Shown here: piece after piece, positions 17,655 through 26,754 of the stretch
Layout: every line of letters starts with the position of its first letter
Position numbering within the stretch: position 1 is the stretch's first letter
Assembly: GCF_030864005.1 (NCBI RefSeq)
Contig: NZ_CP132976.1
Location: 4,774,001 to 4,838,000, forward strand
Source: Achromobacter seleniivolatilans
GTDB taxonomy: Bacteria; Pseudomonadota; Gammaproteobacteria; Burkholderiales; Burkholderiaceae_B
Direction of reading: 5' to 3'
DNA: 64,000 bases
Translations under genes and position numbers: made by a program
The notes under the pieces: model-generated
The model's database searches: none
The model's input: the letters and a program-made list of their open reading frames with translations, nothing else
Told to the model about the DNA's origin: nothing

Positions 17655-18521
17655 TCAGCCTCCGGCCTGATTGAAAACAGCGCCGTACTTACGCTCGATG
17701 ATCCGGTTGGCCGACAGCAGCACAACAACCGTCGCCACCAGCAGCACCACAGCCAACGCCGCGCCCAACGGCCAATTCAGCGTGTTCAAGAATTCGTCAT
17801 AGGCGGCGGTAGCCACGTTCTTCAGACGGCGTCCGCCAATAATGGCCGGCGTGGCAAAAGAACTGGCGGCCATGGCAAACACCATGATCGCGCCCGACAA
17901 AATGCCTGGCATCACCTGCGGCACGATCACCCGGCGGATCACGGTAAATTGCGATGCGCCCAGCGACAGCGCCGCCGCTTCGGTGGATGGATTGATCCGC
18001 TGCAACGATGCCCACACCGAAATCACCATGAACGGCACCAGCACGTGCGTAAGCGCAATGGCTACGCCCAGGTTGCTGTACATCAGGTCTACCGGTGTGG
18101 ATATCAGGCCGATTCCCATCAGCGCTTTGTTGATCAGCCCGGTCGAACCGAACAGCAGCGCCCAGCCCAAGGTGCGCACCACAACGGAAATCAGCAGCGG
18201 GCCCAGCACCACCATCAAAAACAAGCCCTTCCACGGATTGGCCATACGCGACAGCACGTATGCCTCGGCCGTGCCCAATACCAGGCAAGCCAGCGTCACC
18301 GCCGCCGCTACGCCAAACGTGCGCGCATAGATCTCGTAGTAGTAGCCGTCGGTCAGGATCTCGATGTAGTTCTTCCATGTAAACGTGGCCTGCATGCCGC
18401 CGTAGAACTGGAAGTCGAAAAAGCTGATCAAGAACACCAGCGCCATTGGCACCACCAGGAAGGTGGCGTACACCACCAACGCTGGCGCGCTCAGCATCCA
18501 GGGGTTGGCGCGGGCGCTCAT
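17655..18521 (-). CDS. PotB-like ABC transporter permease (cassette A)
   Basis: 288 residues from the ATG at 18521 (MSARANPWMLSAP), which overlaps the ATPase stop as ATGA; the frame is open a little further upstream but inside the ATPase gene. About six membrane segments, coupling motif EAAALSLGASQFTVIRRVIVPQVMPG, and FATPAIIGGRRLKNVATAAYDEF near the end, typical of PotB/opine permeases. Gap to the PotC-like gene is one base. Confidence 0.92.
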   Translation of the reverse strand: MSARANPWMLSAPALVVYATFLVVPMALVFLISFFDFQFYGGMQATFTWKNYIEILTDGYYYEIYARTFGVAAAVTLACLVLGTAEAYVLSRMANPWKGLFLMVVLGPLLISVVVRTLGWALLFGSTGLINKALMGIGLISTPVDLMYSNLGVAIALTHVLVPFMVISVWASLQRINPSTEAAALSLGASQFTVIRRVIVPQVMPGILSGAIMVFAMAASSFATPAIIGGRRLKNVATAAYDEFLNTLNWPLGAALAVVLLVATVVVLLSANRIIERKYGAVFNQAGG

Positions 18522-19573
18522 GCTGGCCTGCCCGGCGACAAGACGGAACACATGTCCTGGGCGCGCCAGCGCAAATGCACGGTCTCGCCTTCAGCGGGCA
18601 CGGGAATGCCGTCATTCTGGCGAATCACCATGACCTCGCCCACCGAGGTTTCCACCTGGCACAACCAGTGATTGCCTTGGAACACCCGCGTCTTCATGCG
18701 GCCTGGCAACGCACAGGCGGCGGGTTCGGAAAACAGAATCTTTTCCGGGCGCACGATCACCGCGCCTTGCGGCACCGGTGCGCCATCCATCGAAATGTGG
18801 GCTTCGCCGATGCGCGCGCGGGTTTCGTTGCCATACGGCTCGGACTGCGGCGTAAACACATTGGCCTTGCCCAGAAAGCCGCCCACAAACTGGTTGGCTG
18901 GCCCTTCGTACGCGTTGAATGGATCGGCAACCTGCTCCACGCGGCCCTGGTTCATCACCACAATGCGGTCAGACAAGGCCAGCGCTTCGGACTGATCGTG
19001 CGTGACCAGAATCGTGGTGGTGCCAACCGTGCGCTGGATGCTGCGCAGTTCCAGCTGCATTTCCTCGCGCAGCTTGGCATCCAGATTGGACAAGGGCTCG
19101 TCCAGCAGCAGCACGCTGGGCCGGATGACGAGTGCGCGCGCCAAGGCCACGCGCTGCTGCTGTCCGCCCGACATGCGGGCAGGATGACGATCGGCCAGAT
19201 GCGACAGGCCCACAAGCTTGAGCGCATCGGCCACGCGCGCTTCGCGCTCGTCTTTCTTCACGCGCTGCATTTCCAGGCCGAAGGACACGTTCTCGGCAGC
19301 AGTCATGTGCGGGAACAACGCGTAGTTCTGAAACACCAGACCCAGCCCCCGCTTATTTGCCGGCATCTTGCTGACGTCACGGCCGTCAAGCACGATGCTG
19401 CCGCCCGTGGGTTCGACAAACCCCGCGATCATCTGCAGGGTGGTCGTCTTGCCGCAACCGGAAGGGCCCAAGAGAGAAATGAACTCGCCCCGATTCACGG
19501 ACAGGCTCAAGTCTTCAACGGCAGTCGTTTCACCGTAGCGCTTGCTTAGACGGTTCAACACTAAATAGGTCAT
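18518..19573 (-). CDS. PotA-like ABC transporter ATPase (cassette A)
   Basis: 351 residues. Walker A GPSGCGKT at 36-43, Q-loop FQNYALFPH, signature [15 protein letters not shown] and Walker B VLLLDEPLSNLD, then a TOBE domain in the last ~110 residues (IVRPEKILFS, GRMKTRVFQGNHW). It energises the importer. GGGAG lies upstream of the ATG, and the gene follows the binding-protein gene by 61 bases. Near-identical in layout to the ATPase at 35801-36868. Confidence 0.94.
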   Translation of the reverse strand: MTYLVLNRLSKRYGETTAVEDLSLSVNRGEFISLLGPSGCGKTTTLQMIAGFVEPTGGSIVLDGRDVSKMPANKRGLGLVFQNYALFPHMTAAENVSFGLEMQRVKKDEREARVADALKLVGLSHLADRHPARMSGGQQQRVALARALVIRPSVLLLDEPLSNLDAKLREEMQLELRSIQRTVGTTTILVTHDQSEALALSDRIVVMNQGRVEQVADPFNAYEGPANQFVGGFLGKANVFTPQSEPYGNETRARIGEAHISMDGAPVPQGAVIVRPEKILFSEPAACALPGRMKTRVFQGNHWLCQVETSVGEVMVIRQNDGIPVPAEGETVHLRWRAQDMCSVLSPGRPA

Positions 19574-19634
19574 GAATGCTCCCGCTGGCGGCGCCAGGCG
19601 CCGCCCGTTTTTCTACCCGCAGCCCGCTCGCGCG

Positions 19635-20666
19635 TCAGCGCTCGATTTCCCGCGTCCAGCGCTTGTTCCAGTCGTCGCGATTCTGGTTGACCGTGTCCCA
19701 ATCAATCACGATCAGGTCGGACGCGCGCTTGCCAATCGGCAACGGCACGCGCGGGTCATCAGCCACCTTGGCCTTCTTATTGACCGGACCGTAACCGTAG
19801 GCGGACGCCAGCTTCTCTTGCACCTCTGGCGTGACCAGATACTGCACAAAGGCTTGCGCGGCAGGGTTGGGATTGGCTTTGGCGATGGGACACACGGACG
19901 ACAGCAGTGCGTAGGCGCCTTCCTGCGGATACACAAAGCCCACGGGGAAGCCGGTGTCGGCGAATGCCTTGGCGCGGCCGCTGCCCCAGACGGAGATCAC
20001 CGCCTGACCGCTGGAGAACAGCTCAGTCATCTTGCCGGGCGACGGCTCGTAGACCAGCACATTCGGACCCACTTCGTTCTTGAAGGTCGTAAAGCCGGCG
20101 TCAATCTTCTTTTCATTGCCGCCGCCCTCACGGGCGTACTCCACCAGCGCGTGCAGACCGTAGGTGTTATTCAGCGGGGGCACGACCAGTTGCTTCTTGT
20201 ACTTGGGATCTTTCAGGTCTTTCCAAGACGTGGGCGCGGCCCACTTCTTTTCGTCGAAAACCTTTTTGTTGTACATGATGCCGGTTGCCACGATACCGAT
20301 GGCGACGGCCTTGTCGTCTTTGTAGCGGGCCGTGGTGTAGATGTCGTCGGCGGACAAGCCTTTGATGGGCTCGCAAAAGCCCAAGGCTATCGCCTGATAC
20401 ATCGGACCGTCGTCAATGATCGCGACGTCGACCTGCTGATTGCTTTTTTGCGCTTGCAGACGCGCCACCGTGTTGGTGGAGTTGCCAGCCACATAGTCCA
20501 GTTCCACGCCGTGCTGCTTGGCGAAGGGCGGAAAGATGTCCTTGCGCATGATGTCTTCAAACGATCCGCCGTAACCGGCCACCACCAACTTCTGCTGCGC
20601 GTCCGCGTTGGCGCTCAGCCCGGCGGCCACCGTTGCCGCCGCGAGCACTGCGAGTACCTTGCCCAT
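19635..20666 (-). CDS. PotD-like extracellular solute-binding protein (cassette A)
   Basis: 343 residues with a Sec signal peptide (VLAVLAAATVAAGLSANADA), then KLVVAGYGGSFEDIMRKDIF, the start of the family 1 binding-protein fold. DIDAAIIDDGP-like VDVAIIDDGPMYQA and the tail VIDWDTVNQNRDDWNKRW match the opine/polyamine group. It captures the substrate in the periplasm for the PotABC-like transporter and is the first gene of cassette A, facing gntR across three palindromic operators. Confidence 0.92.
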   Translation of the reverse strand: MGKVLAVLAAATVAAGLSANADAQQKLVVAGYGGSFEDIMRKDIFPPFAKQHGVELDYVAGNSTNTVARLQAQKSNQQVDVAIIDDGPMYQAIALGFCEPIKGLSADDIYTTARYKDDKAVAIGIVATGIMYNKKVFDEKKWAAPTSWKDLKDPKYKKQLVVPPLNNTYGLHALVEYAREGGGNEKKIDAGFTTFKNEVGPNVLVYEPSPGKMTELFSSGQAVISVWGSGRAKAFADTGFPVGFVYPQEGAYALLSSVCPIAKANPNPAAQAFVQYLVTPEVQEKLASAYGYGPVNKKAKVADDPRVPLPIGKRASDLIVIDWDTVNQNRDDWNKRWTREIER

Positions 20667-20790
20667 GAAAACCCCCGATTATTGGAAGAGAACTGCAAGA
20701 ACTGCCTGATGCTGCCTGGACCGGGAGGGCACTGCGCGATGCAAAAATTTCGCGGTTTCCGGTGCTTTGGAACACCACCCCGTCGTACAC

Positions 20791-20866
20791 TTTGTCCGTA
20801 CATGAATGTCCGGACAAATAATGGATCGGACGAGATACTGTTGTCAATCGGTTATTGTCCGTACAA
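20791..20866. promoter_or_regulatory. Three palindromic TGTCCG(T/G)ACA operators between cassette A and gntR
   Basis: The near-palindrome TGTCCGTACA occurs at 20793-20802 and 20856-20865, and a perfect palindrome TGTCCGGACA at 20807-20816. The first two are centred 14 bases apart and the third is 63 bases from the first, about six helical turns. They also combine as an outer inverted repeat TTTGTCCG (20791-20798) / CGGACAAA (20811-20818). Position between two divergent genes makes them the likely binding sites of the GntR/HutC-type protein, controlling both itself and cassette A. Confidence 0.75.
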
Positions 20867-20896
20867 ACCCCGATAGAACCCAATAAGGAGCCACCC

Positions 20897-21700
20897 ATGA
20901 CCCGATCGTCCGAGCGCGCGGCCGGACCCGGCGCAGCCCGGGAAGCACGCGGCAGGCCCCTCGCACAAGCGCCAGGCGCCGACGCGGGCGGCCCGCGCTA
21001 CAAGAGCATCTATCAGACGCTTTCACAGGACATCAGCTCGGGCCGGTATCCCGTCATGACGCTGTTGCCCACCGAACATGAACTGTGCGACCAGTTCGGC
21101 GCCAGCCGCCACACCATCCGCGAAGCCATCCGCATGCTGACGGTGGCCGGCATGGTGTCGCGCAGGCCTGGCGTGGGCACACGCGTTGAAACCGCGCGCG
21201 CCAGCACCCGTTTTACGCAACGTATCTCGCAATTTCCAGACCTGCTTCAGTACGCGCGCAACGCGGCTCTATTGGTGCAGGACGTGCGCACCATCAAATT
21301 ACCCAAGCGCTTGGCCGAGAGCCTGGGCTGCGCCACAGACAAATCCTGGCTTCATATCAACTCCATCAAAACGCTGGATGACCAGGACACGGCAGCTGCT
21401 TGCACGCTGATCTACGCCGATCCCGAGCACTCGGATGTGCGCGTGGACGTGAAGTCACGGATATCCTTGCTGCGCCTGATCGAAGATCACTTCGGCGACC
21501 GCATCACCGAGGTCAACCAGGAGTTCTCGGCCACGCCCATCAACGCGGCGATTGCCCGCCAACTCCAGGTTGAACCCAAGACGGCGGGTTTTGTCATCAC
21601 CCGCCGTTATTACGGCGAGGGCGGCTTGCTGCTGCTGGCCACCATCACCACCTTCCCGCACGACAAAATGAAGTACTCGATGACGCTTAACGTGGGGTGA
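20897..21700 (+). CDS. GntR family transcriptional regulator (HutC/UTRA type)
   Basis: 267 residues from the ATG at 20897, preceded by AAGGAG. The winged helix lies around residues 35-105 (ISSGRYPVMTLLPTEHELCD, GASRHTIREAIRMLTVAGMV, RPGVGTRVE), followed by a UTRA ligand-binding domain ending PHDKMKYSMTLNVG. Such regulators repress catabolic operons and release DNA on binding a pathway metabolite. It is divergent from cassette A and its 3' end overlaps the convergent HyuB-like gene by 14 bases. Its ligand is unknown. Confidence 0.92.
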   Translation: MTRSSERAAGPGAAREARGRPLAQAPGADAGGPRYKSIYQTLSQDISSGRYPVMTLLPTEHELCDQFGASRHTIREAIRMLTVAGMVSRRPGVGTRVETARASTRFTQRISQFPDLLQYARNAALLVQDVRTIKLPKRLAESLGCATDKSWLHINSIKTLDDQDTAAACTLIYADPEHSDVRVDVKSRISLLRLIEDHFGDRITEVNQEFSATPINAAIARQLQVEPKTAGFVITRRYYGEGGLLLLATITTFPHDKMKYSMTLNVG

Positions 21701-23423
21701 CGGGCGGCTCACCATAAGCGGCACGCGCCGCCTCGGCGCTGATCTTGCCATCGGCAAGATCGCGTTCGATACGCGCCCGCGACCGTAGGGCAGGCGCCCC
21801 ATAGCCGCCACCGCCCGGCGTTTCGATACGCACGCTGTCGCCCGGCGCCAGCGCGATGTTCGCGGTCTTCGAGAACAACTCCTCTTCTTCGGGCGTGCCA
21901 AAGTTGCGGATCAAACGTGCGCGGCGTCCGTCTCCGCCGCCATCGACCCCGGCCGCCACTCCCACCGTGTGGCTATCCGAACGCGCCGAGAAAACGATGC
22001 CTGGTCCCACCGCGCGTATCTGCTTGGCGATCGCCATGCCGCCCCGGGTGCGGCCCACGCCGCCCGAGTCCTGAATCATGGCGTACTCATCCATCAACAG
22101 CGGATACTCGTTCTCCAGCGCCTCCACGGGCAGATTGGACGTATTGGTCATGTGCACATGCACCGCGTCCATGCCATCGTTGTCAAAGCGCGCACCCGCG
22201 CCTCCGCCCAGCGTTTCCAAATACACAAAGTGCCCGGCGCGCTCGCGCCAGCGGCCCGAAAAGACAATAGCCGGGCAGCAGTCATTGCTGGACGCCATGG
22301 TCTTTTCCGGCGGCAACAAACCCCGGAAGGCACCGAAGATTGCGCCGGCCACTTTCTGCGCGGTGATGGAACGCGCGCCCACCGCCGCCGGGTGTTCCGG
22401 GTTGGTGATGGTTCCCACCGGCGCGGACAACGTAATGGGATCGAACAGGCCGGCGTTCGGCGCCAAGTCCGGGTCCAGCAGCGCTTTGACGGCGTAATAC
22501 ACGCAGGCTCGCAAGGCATTGAACGGCAGGTTCATCGCGCCCCGCGCCTGCTTGCCTGACCCTTCAAAGTCAAAGTGCAGGTTGTCGTGCCGGACGGTCA
22601 AAGTGACCTGAATCGGCACCGGGTCGCCGCCCATGCCGTCATCGTCCAGATCGCTGCGAAAGGTATAGCTGCCTTGCTGCAATTCGGCGATACGGTTGAG
22701 CAGACGGCGGCGCGTGTAGGCAATCACATCGTCTACTGAACGCAACACCGCATCCAATCCCATCTGCCGGATCAGGCCCTGAACTGCGGCCGCGCCGCGG
22801 CGGTTGGTTGCCATCTGCACGCGCAAGTCCAGCACGCGCTCTTCGGGGTCGCGGGTGTTGGCGCAGATCAGGCGCAGCATGTCTTCGTCAGTTTCGCCAT
22901 TGCGCGCAATGCGGCAGGCGGGAATGCGTATGCCCTCTTCGAAGATGGACTTCAAGCCGCCTGCGATGGACCCCGGCACCGCGCCGCCCACATCGGAATG
23001 GTGCGCAATATTGGCGGCAAAAAATCGCAGCACGCCTTCCCAAAACACCGGCGTGACGATGTTGATGTCGGGCAAATGACTGCCGTCCGCCAGATAGGGA
23101 TCATTGCAGATGAATACGTCGCCTTCGCGGATGCCAGCGACCGGAAAGGTGCGCAAAATAGCGCCCATCGCACCATCCAGTGACCCCAGGTGCAGCGGAA
23201 TCTGCGTGCCTTGCGCAACCAGCCGGCCTGCCGCGTCGAACAGGGCGACCGAGCAGTCTTTACGCTCTTTGATATTGGTGGAGAACGACGCGCGCACCAG
23301 CGTGTTGTTCATGTCCTCGGTAATGGACAAGAGGCGATTGCAGAATACTTCCATACCGATCGGGTCGGCCAGCACTGGCGCCATGTCGGACGTGTTGGCT
23401 GTGATGTTGTCAGGCTTGGTCAT
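21687..23423 (-). CDS. Hydantoinase B/oxoprolinase family protein
   Basis: 578 residues from the ATG at 23423, preceded by GGAGG; a start at 23435 is possible but lacks a site. HyuB-family hallmarks are DPIGMEVFCNRLLSITEDMNNTLVRASFSTNIKERKDCSVALFDAAGRLVAQGTQIPLHLGSL across the first 90 residues in shorter form, FICNDPYLADGSHLPD, and AIVFSGRWRERAG. With HyuA it makes an ATP-dependent cyclic-amide or keto-group activating enzyme (N-methylhydantoinase, 5-oxoprolinase, caprolactamase or acetone carboxylase type). It overlaps hyuA by 14 bases. Confidence 0.9.
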   Translation of the reverse strand: MTKPDNITANTSDMAPVLADPIGMEVFCNRLLSITEDMNNTLVRASFSTNIKERKDCSVALFDAAGRLVAQGTQIPLHLGSLDGAMGAILRTFPVAGIREGDVFICNDPYLADGSHLPDINIVTPVFWEGVLRFFAANIAHHSDVGGAVPGSIAGGLKSIFEEGIRIPACRIARNGETDEDMLRLICANTRDPEERVLDLRVQMATNRRGAAAVQGLIRQMGLDAVLRSVDDVIAYTRRRLLNRIAELQQGSYTFRSDLDDDGMGGDPVPIQVTLTVRHDNLHFDFEGSGKQARGAMNLPFNALRACVYYAVKALLDPDLAPNAGLFDPITLSAPVGTITNPEHPAAVGARSITAQKVAGAIFGAFRGLLPPEKTMASSNDCCPAIVFSGRWRERAGHFVYLETLGGGAGARFDNDGMDAVHVHMTNTSNLPVEALENEYPLLMDEYAMIQDSGGVGRTRGGMAIAKQIRAVGPGIVFSARSDSHTVGVAAGVDGGGDGRRARLIRNFGTPEEEELFSKTANIALAPGDSVRIETPGGGGYGAPALRSRARIERDLADGKISAEAARAAYGEPPVTPR

Positions 23424-25473
23424 TCGAGCCTCCATGCAAACGGATGATGAGGTTGCCGTAGTCGTCCACGCTTGCGTCCTGGCCCACGCCCACCACGGTG
23501 GTCGAGCTCATTTCCTCAAGCAATGCCGGGCCCGTAAAACGTGCGCCGGTCGGCACACGATCGCGGTCGTATACCGGTGTTTCCAGCCAGCCATGCACAG
23601 GGCCGAAGTAAGCCTTGCGTTGGCCGAGCTGCGCATCGGCCAGCTCGCCGCCGATATGGCGCGGCGCAAGCGGCGCCTTCACCACTTGGCCCACCGCCTG
23701 CATACGGCAATTGATGATCTGCACCTTGCGATCATCCACGGTGTAGCCGTACTCGCGCTCGTGCGCCTCGGCAAATCGGCGCGCAAATTCCGTGTAACCA
23801 CCGGCGCCGGTATCGTCCAGGCTGACCTGCACCTCGAAGTTCTGGCCTTCGTAGCGTGCGTCAATGGCGCTATGCGTCAGCCGCAGCGCCGGGTCCACGC
23901 GCTCTTCAATAAGCCAGTCGTCCGCCTGTTTACGCAGGCCGTCGAAAATGGCGGAGATCGCGGGCCACGTATCGTCACCAGCCAGCGAGATCTCGCTGCG
24001 CACAAAGTCGAACGAGATGTCGCTCAACAAAATGCCACGCGCGCACATGGTTCCCGGCTCTTGCGGAATGATCACGACGGGGATGCCGCACTCTTCAGCC
24101 ACTTCCACCGCGTGCAAGGGCCCTGCGCCGCCGTAGGCGTACAGCGCAAAGTCTGACAGGTCATACCCGCGTTCGGTGGACACTGCGCGGATCGCGCGGC
24201 TCATGTTGGCTGCCGCTATGCGCAGAATGCCTTCGGCTGCCGCTTCCAGGCCGAGACCCAAAGGTTGCGCCACGCGTTGTTCAATAACCTGGCGCGCCGC
24301 ATCCGCGTGAACCGGCATGCGGCCGTTCAGCAAAGCAACCGGATTCAAACGCTGCAAGGCGATCTCCGCGTCGGTGATCGTGGGTTCCTGTCCGCCACGT
24401 CCATACCCCACCGGGCCAGGCACCGCGCCGGCGCTGTGCGGGCCGACCTTCAGCGCACCGGCATCATCCAGCCACGCAATGCTGCCGCCGCCCGCGCCAA
24501 TCACATGTATATCCACCATCGGTGTCTTGACGGGATAACCCGCCACATGACGATGCGACGTAAACAAGGGACGCCCATCGCACACCAAGGACACATCCGT
24601 ACTGGTGCCGCCCACGTCGAACGTCACCAGATTCAGGCTGCCAATGGCGCGCCCCACGGCTGCCGCGCCGACCACGCCTGCGGCGGGTCCGGACAAGCAC
24701 GTACGCACCGGATACTGGCGAACGGTGGCGATCGACATCAGGCCGCCGTTGGAATGGATTGTGTGCGGTTCGTGAGCGATATCCAGCTCTCGCACCCGCT
24801 GCAAAAATCGCTCAAGATACCGCGCCATCTTCGGCCCTACAGCCGCATTGAGCACGGTGGTGGACAGGCGTTCGTACTCGCGGAACTCGGGCAGCACATC
24901 CGACGACTGGCTGATATAGACATCGGGCATTTCTTCGGCCACGATCTGCGCCGCACGGCGTTCGTGCGCCGGGTTGCGGTAGGCGTGCAAGAAGCAGATA
25001 GTCACGGCTTCTATACCGCTTTGCGCGAAGTGGCGCGCAGCGGATCGCACCTGATCCTCGTCCAACCGGGTCAATACCTCGCCATTGGCATTCACGCGCT
25101 CATCGACTTCTGCACGGAACTCGCGCGGTACCGCAACAACGGGTTTGGCGACGCTGTAATCGTACAGATGCGGCCGCGTCTGGCGGCCGATCTCCAGCAC
25201 ATCGCGAAAACCGCGCGTGGTGATCAGGCCGACACGCGCACCCTTGCGTTCAATGATCAGATTGGTGGCCACCGTTGTGCCATGCCCCACGTGCGACACC
25301 TGCGATGGCGAAACGCCATGATCGGCCAGCATCTGCCCGATACCGGTAGCGATGGCCTCGGAAGGATCATGCGGTGTCGAGGGCACCTTATGAAAGTGCA
25401 CGACACCCGCGTCCTCGTCGATCATCGTGAAATCGGTAAACGTGCCTCCGACGTCTATCCCTATGCGATACAT
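23410..25473 (-). CDS. Hydantoinase A/oxoprolinase family protein (ATP-binding subunit)
   Basis: 687 residues from the ATG at 25473 (MYRIGIDVGGTFTDFTMID), with AGGGAAAG upstream. The N-terminal acetate/sugar-kinase-like ATP-binding fold shows GIDVGGTFTDF, VGHGTTVATNLIIERKG, SGPAAGVVGAA and TFDVGGTSTDVSL. It is the partner of the HyuB-like subunit. No gamma subunit is nearby, which argues against acetone carboxylase and for a hydantoinase or oxoprolinase-like amide hydrolase. Regulated gene context: GntR next to the 3' end, Bug binding protein 141 bases upstream on the same strand. Confidence 0.9.
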   Translation of the reverse strand: MYRIGIDVGGTFTDFTMIDEDAGVVHFHKVPSTPHDPSEAIATGIGQMLADHGVSPSQVSHVGHGTTVATNLIIERKGARVGLITTRGFRDVLEIGRQTRPHLYDYSVAKPVVAVPREFRAEVDERVNANGEVLTRLDEDQVRSAARHFAQSGIEAVTICFLHAYRNPAHERRAAQIVAEEMPDVYISQSSDVLPEFREYERLSTTVLNAAVGPKMARYLERFLQRVRELDIAHEPHTIHSNGGLMSIATVRQYPVRTCLSGPAAGVVGAAAVGRAIGSLNLVTFDVGGTSTDVSLVCDGRPLFTSHRHVAGYPVKTPMVDIHVIGAGGGSIAWLDDAGALKVGPHSAGAVPGPVGYGRGGQEPTITDAEIALQRLNPVALLNGRMPVHADAARQVIEQRVAQPLGLGLEAAAEGILRIAAANMSRAIRAVSTERGYDLSDFALYAYGGAGPLHAVEVAEECGIPVVIIPQEPGTMCARGILLSDISFDFVRSEISLAGDDTWPAISAIFDGLRKQADDWLIEERVDPALRLTHSAIDARYEGQNFEVQVSLDDTGAGGYTEFARRFAEAHEREYGYTVDDRKVQIINCRMQAVGQVVKAPLAPRHIGGELADAQLGQRKAYFGPVHGWLETPVYDRDRVPTGARFTGPALLEEMSSTTVVGVGQDASVDDYGNLIIRLHGGSNDQA

Positions 25474-25614
25474 ATCGTTCTTTCCCTGAAAAAAGGGGGT
25501 CTTCTCGCTGCCGCGAAGAGATCCTTGCGGCAACAGTTATCCCAGCCGCCGCACGTGCCGGCGAGTCAGATGCTGCAACGAATGGCTATCGGCAGCGGGC
25601 GAGCGGCGGGAGGG

Positions 25615-26595
25615 TCAATCCAGGTGTATGTCGGCCTTCTTGACCACCTGGCACCATTTGCTGATTTCGTCTTTGATCATCGTGCCGAAAGCCGGGCCAG
25701 CCACATCAGACACTTCTGCGCCTTGCTGTTCCAGATAGGTCTTCATGGCGGGTGCGTGCAGCGTTTCCACCAAGTTGTCGGTCAGTGTTTTCCGCAACGG
25801 TTCGGGCAAACCAGCGGGCGCCAGCATGCCGAACCAGACCATGGCCTCGTATCCGGGATAACCGGATTCCGCCACCGTCGGCACGTTGGGCAACATGGCT
25901 GAACGCTGCGGCGACGTGACCGCCAGGGCCTTGATCTTGCCGTCCTTGATGTACGGGTATGACGTCATCACCACGTCCATCATCATGTTGATCTGGCCGC
26001 CCACCAGATCGATCAATGCCGGACCAGAACCGCGATAGGGCACATGCACCATCGAGACGCCCGCAGTGCTCTTGAACAACTCCGCCGCCAGATGGTTGGA
26101 CGTGCCCTGGCCGTTGGATGCGAAGGAGTACTTCTCGGGTTCCTTCTTCAACAGCGCCACGAATTCCGGCAAGGTGTTGGCGGGCACCGACTGGTTCACC
26201 GACATCACATTCGGAATCGTGGCCACGACCGTGAGCGGCGTGAAGTCCTTGATGGCGTCGTAGGGCAGCTTGGAATACACGCACGGCGCGCTGCCATGCG
26301 TGCTGACCGATCCCATCAAAATGGTGTAGCCATCCGCCGGCTGGCGGGCCACATATTCCGTGCCCACGGTGCCGCCCGCGCCGGGCCGGTTTTCCACAAT
26401 GACGTTGGCGGACAGGCGCTGGCCCAGTCCTTCAGCGACTTTGCGCGCAATCAGGTCGGTTGACCCGCCTGCGGCGAACGGGACCACAATTCGAATCACT
26501 TTCTCCGGCCAGGCGGCGCTGGCGGATGCGGCAACCGCAAGCAGCGCGGTACCGGCGGCAATGCGACAGCAACTGCGTGTAAGCCCTTTGGTCAT
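25615..26595 (-). CDS. Bug/TctC family periplasmic solute-binding protein
   Basis: 326 residues with a signal peptide ending in ASASAAWP, then KVIRIVVPFAAGGSTDLIAR, the Bug (Bordetella uptake gene) start. NRPGAGGTVGTEYVARQPADG and VPYRGSGPALIDLVGGQIN are further family marks. Bug proteins bind carboxylates or amides and normally work with TctAB permeases, none of which are in the window, or act in sensing. Divergent from the LysR gene at 26755, which may control it. Same strand as hyuAB. Confidence 0.92.
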   Translation of the reverse strand: MTKGLTRSCCRIAAGTALLAVAASASAAWPEKVIRIVVPFAAGGSTDLIARKVAEGLGQRLSANVIVENRPGAGGTVGTEYVARQPADGYTILMGSVSTHGSAPCVYSKLPYDAIKDFTPLTVVATIPNVMSVNQSVPANTLPEFVALLKKEPEKYSFASNGQGTSNHLAAELFKSTAGVSMVHVPYRGSGPALIDLVGGQINMMMDVVMTSYPYIKDGKIKALAVTSPQRSAMLPNVPTVAESGYPGYEAMVWFGMLAPAGLPEPLRKTLTDNLVETLHAPAMKTYLEQQGAEVSDVAGPAFGTMIKDEISKWCQVVKKADIHLD

Positions 26596-26716
26596 GGCTT
26601 GGTTTCCCCTTGTTGATAGAACTTCCTTGTGGCCGGATCATGCGTGTCCGGCCTTGGTTCGCTGCAACAACAAGGCCATGCTAGGCCTGCTGATTGAATG
26701 ACAGCAGTCCTACAGG

Positions 26717-26732
26717 TTTATATTTGTATAAA
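26717..26732. promoter_or_regulatory. AT-rich palindrome TTTATA-TTTG-TATAAA
   Basis: Perfect 6-bp arms around a 4-base centre in an AT-rich spot between the Bug and LysR genes, 22 bases before the GTG chosen for the LysR gene. Likely a LysR autoregulation site or promoter core. Confidence 0.45.
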
Positions 26733-26754
26733 TGCCATTTATAGGTGCGCGGCG

